From positions 3,534,001 through 3,598,000 of the forward strand of contig NZ_CP117167.1 in assembly GCF_028596025.1 (NCBI RefSeq): 64,000 nucleotides of DNA. Direction: 5' to 3'. A model generated the notes under the pieces. The model worked only from the letters and a program-made list of their open reading frames with translations. It had not been told where the DNA came from and did no database searches. Positions 61,623 through 64,000 of this stretch are shown here, piece after piece; position 1 is the stretch's first letter, and each line of letters begins with the position of its first letter. The position numbers and the translations under genes were made by a program. Origin of the DNA: Mucilaginibacter jinjuensis (GTDB lineage Bacteria; Bacteroidota; Bacteroidia; Sphingobacteriales; Sphingobacteriaceae).

Positions 61623-62867
61623 CTCCTCGTCTTTTTTGTAATTCCTTCCAATTAGCGTATTAAGCGATAAGCCCTGTACAATTACCGAAAACAATACTAT
61701 AAAATAGCTGCCTGCCAGCACGATGTAACGATACCTGTTATGTGGTAAGGATAAAGCTAGTGCAATTGAAATCCCTCCCCGTAAACCTGCCCAGGTTAAA
61801 ACCTTTACATCTGCGTATTTGATGTTGAGCGATTGCCTTAAGAACGTAAGCGGCAAAGCAATGCTGATCCACCGGGCGACCAATATCAATACAATAGAAA
61901 CAGAGCCGGTGATCCAGTAATTATTTAGAAAAGGCAGCTCGATAATCTGTAGGCCTATCATTACAAATAAAATGGTATTCAAAATCTCGTCAATCAGTTT
62001 CCAGAATCGTTCGAGTGATTGATGTGAGGTTTCCTTATTTGAAGTATTGATAGAACGCACCCCCATCAAAATACCTGCCGAGACTACTGCCAATGGTACC
62101 GACAAATGCACATAAGTGGCTATTACAGAAATCCCCATTACTAACGCCAGCGATAACAATACAATGGTTTGAAAATCAATAATCGATTTCATTAATCGAT
62201 AAACAAAATAGCCGCAAATTAAACCTAATGCAATTCCACCAAACACTTCGCGGCAAAATAATATAATGGTTTGCATAACATCTATTTTGGTAGTATTGGT
62301 TTCTATGATTTCCAATATGGTAATAAAAAGCACTAACCCCACCCCATCGTTAAATAACGATTCGCCGGTAATAATGGTTCCGAGATGTGAGGGTAGTTTA
62401 GATTTACCAATTATTGCCGATACAGCAACCGGATCTGTGGGCGACACAACCGCGCCAAACAAGAAACAATAAATAAGCGGCACTTTAATGTCAAACACAC
62501 GCATGCCATAATAAAACAGGAAGCCGAAAGCCGCGGTAGATAAAATTACGCTGATGGTGCTCAACAGCAATACAGGCCGCATTTCACGTTTCAGCTTATT
62601 GGTATCAATATTAAACGAGCCGGCGAAGAGCAAGAAGCCGAGCATAATATTCAATACCGCTTCAGAGAAATCGATATTCTTAGCAAGCGCAGTGAGGTAT
62701 TTTTGGAAGGCTGGGTTAAAACGATCAAGAATAATGATCAGGATAGAAACCAGTGTACCGATAGTCATAATGCCTATGGTAACCGGGAGCTTTATAAAGC
62801 GGGCATTGATATATGAATAACCCGCACTTACAATTACCAATAAGGCTATAATTACAAATAAATCCAT
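61611..62867 (-). CDS. CPA1-family cation:proton antiporter
   Basis: The 418-residue membrane protein has about 12 helices. Functional motifs are FLFGAVVSPTDPVAVSAIIG and ITGESLFNDGVGLVLFITIL (the ND pair that binds Na+ or H+). Arg-containing LTWAGLRGGISIALALSLPH lies toward the end. These mark the NhaP/CPA1 branch. It exchanges Na+ or K+ for protons at the inner membrane. There is no C-terminal cytoplasmic domain. It is convergent with the PaiB-like gene. Confidence 0.93.
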   Translation of the reverse strand: MDLFVIIALLVIVSAGYSYINARFIKLPVTIGIMTIGTLVSILIIILDRFNPAFQKYLTALAKNIDFSEAVLNIMLGFLLFAGSFNIDTNKLKREMRPVLLLSTISVILSTAAFGFLFYYGMRVFDIKVPLIYCFLFGAVVSPTDPVAVSAIIGKSKLPSHLGTIITGESLFNDGVGLVLFITILEIIETNTTKIDVMQTIILFCREVFGGIALGLICGYFVYRLMKSIIDFQTIVLLSLALVMGISVIATYVHLSVPLAVVSAGILMGVRSINTSNKETSHQSLERFWKLIDEILNTILFVMIGLQIIELPFLNNYWITGSVSIVLILVARWISIALPLTFLRQSLNIKYADVKVLTWAGLRGGISIALALSLPHNRYRYIVLAGSYFIVLFSVIVQGLSLNTLIGRNYKKDEELPS

Positions 62868-62924
62868 CCTTTAATTTTATTGTTACGCAGTATTTTCATG
62901 CATAACAATAAAATCAGGATTTAG

Positions 62925-64000
62925 TTATTTAGAAATTGGATCAACCATCATTGTTTTATTATCAAAGAACCTCACGATTAAACGGTTGTCGCTATTCTTA
63001 GTAAAATAATTGATAGCCCAGCTAAAAAACACGATTAGTTTATTACTGAAACCGGCCAGTGAAATAATGTGCACGATAACCCAAAGCACCCAGGCAAAAA
63101 AGCCCTGAAATTTCAATTTACCTAAATCGGCTACAGCCTGATTACGGCCGACGGTTGCCAGTGTACCTCTATCTTCATATTTAAAGGCTTGTGTAGGTTT
63201 ATTATTAATGAGGTTCATCAAATTTTTAGCCAGCGTTTTACCTTGCTGTATAGCCACCTGTGCTACGCCCGGATGGCCGTTAGGAGTTTCGGCAGTAGTT
63301 ACCAAGGCCACATCGCCTATGGCAAATACATTCTGAAAACCTTTAATGCGGTTTATTTCATCAGTTTGGATACGTTGCCCACGTGCAATAATTTCAGGAG
63401 GAATACCTTCAGGAACTTCACCCTTCACTCCTGCAGCCCAGAACACGTTACGGGTTTTAATTTTTACGCCATTATCAATACTCACGCAATCGCCATCATA
63501 ATGCTGTACGTGTACATTGTTATAAATAATTACACCTTTTTCAGTAAGATACTTTTTGGCTTTGGCTGATGCCTGCGGCGACATAGCACCTAACAATTCG
63601 GGTTTACCTTCCGCCACATAAACACGCATTTTATCAGGTGTTAGCTGCGGATAATCAGCTGTCAGCATGTGTAAGCGCATTTCGGCTAAAGCACCTGCCA
63701 GTTCCACACCTGTTGCCCCACCTCCTACTACCACAAAGGTCAGCAAGGCTTTGGCTTCTTCAGGGTCGCTCGTTACCAATGCTTTCTCAAGATTCTGCAA
63801 TATCAAGCTGCGGATATTCAGCGCCTCCGGAATATTTTTCATCGGCATACTGAAATGCTCCACTTCATTATTACCGAAAAAGTTGGTGTTGGCACCGGTA
63901 GCAATCACTAGGTAATCGTATTTAATATCGCCAATATTGGCTGTAACCGTATTGGTTTCTGCATTAACCTTTTGAACTTCGGCCAAGTGAAAAGTGAAAT
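62925..64000 (-). CDS. Type II NADH dehydrogenase, truncated by window edge
   Basis: The frame is open to the window end at 64000, so the N-terminal FAD-binding GxGxxG is missing. Visible parts are DYLVIATGANTNFFGNN, the NADH-binding VVVGGGATGVELAGALAEM, TRNVFWAAGVKGEVPEG, and the FAD/quinone motif NVFAIGDVALVTTAE with PGVAQVAIQQGKTLAKNL. A hydrophobic C-terminal segment (FAWVLWVIVHIISLAGFSNK) suits attachment to the membrane. It oxidises NADH and reduces quinone without pumping protons. It ends 57 bp from the antiporter gene start, same strand. Confidence 0.92.
   Translation of the reverse strand, partial: FTFHLAEVQKVNAETNTVTANIGDIKYDYLVIATGANTNFFGNNEVEHFSMPMKNIPEALNIRSLILQNLEKALVTSDPEEAKALLTFVVVGGGATGVELAGALAEMRLHMLTADYPQLTPDKMRVYVAEGKPELLGAMSPQASAKAKKYLTEKGVIIYNNVHVQHYDGDCVSIDNGVKIKTRNVFWAAGVKGEVPEGIPPEIIARGQRIQTDEINRIKGFQNVFAIGDVALVTTAETPNGHPGVAQVAIQQGKTLAKNLMNLINNKPTQAFKYEDRGTLATVGRNQAVADLGKLKFQGFFAWVLWVIVHIISLAGFSNKLIVFFSWAINYFTKNSDNRLIVRFFDNKTMMVDPISK

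Noticed and set aside
1..64000. Prophage, integrative element or insertion sequence
   Set aside because: No integrase, transposase, phage structural gene or flanking tRNA was seen; only small non-coding palindromes were found.

Overview
The window looks like chromosomal DNA of a Bacteroidota bacterium, most probably Sphingobacteriaceae (Mucilaginibacter or Pedobacter-like). The evidence is the gene families: TonB receptors with OMP_b-brl barrels, BlaI/BlaR pairs, a PorP/SprF plus PorE-like plus type B CTD adhesin operon, HmuY, DUF6686, and an N-acyl-ornithine carbamoyltransferase arginine pathway. TAnnTTTG promoter elements, scarce Shine-Dalgarno sites and AT-rich spacers also fit. The genus is inferred. 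No rRNA, tRNA, CRISPR array, phage or transposase was seen.

Layout. 1-9.4 kb: 3' end of a histidine kinase, a lipoprotein, a royal-jelly-family protein, a TonB-type receptor, a BlaR1/BlaI pair, a deoxyribonucleotidase and an S1/P1 nuclease. 9.7-14.6 kb: a compact operon of a ferritin-like protein with a Cys-rich tail, a DUF692/MNIO iron oxygenase, its DUF2063 partner and a PhyH dioxygenase; this is a candidate peptide- or protein-modification system. 14.6-16.7 kb: a DUF1634-TauE/SafE exporter pair with a divergent GntR regulator and palindromic operators. 16.7-24.8 kb: a complete heme-uptake operon (TonB receptor, HmuY, HmuT, HmuU, HmuV, HmuS, DUF6686) with a divergent AraC regulator and a direct-repeat operator candidate. 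25-29.8 kb: DUF1304, a BamA/TamA-like barrel, an MscS channel and a small secreted ankyrin protein. 29.8-43.0 kb: a tight operon of a 3336-residue Ig-repeat adhesin with a type IX sorting domain, PorP/SprF, a PorE-like OmpA protein and a small membrane protein. 43.3-45.8 kb: a STAND-like ATPase. 46.0-51.8 kb: a divergent locus with an usher-like outer-membrane barrel, a pilin-like subunit, a PapD-like chaperone and a two-domain tip-adhesin-like protein. 52-55.2 kb: a Tat-exported toroid protein, an SPW protein and an MBL hydrolase. 55.6-61.6 kb: an arginine operon (possible Arg-rich leader peptide, GNAT, argG, argC, argD, argF') followed by a PaiB-like gene. 61.6-64 kb: a CPA1 antiporter and a truncated type II NADH dehydrogenase.

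The two most interesting regions are the MNIO/ferritin-like/PhyH cluster, whose probable substrate is the Cys-rich C-terminus of the first gene, and the chaperone-usher-like locus. The second is unexpected because the well-known Bacteroidota pili (FimA/Mfa1, type V) use neither chaperone nor usher. Repeated intergenic elements have also been captured as coding sequence, at the N-terminus of ArgC and the C-terminus of the MscS channel.

All calls come from reading the sequence and recalled family knowledge; no database search was run.
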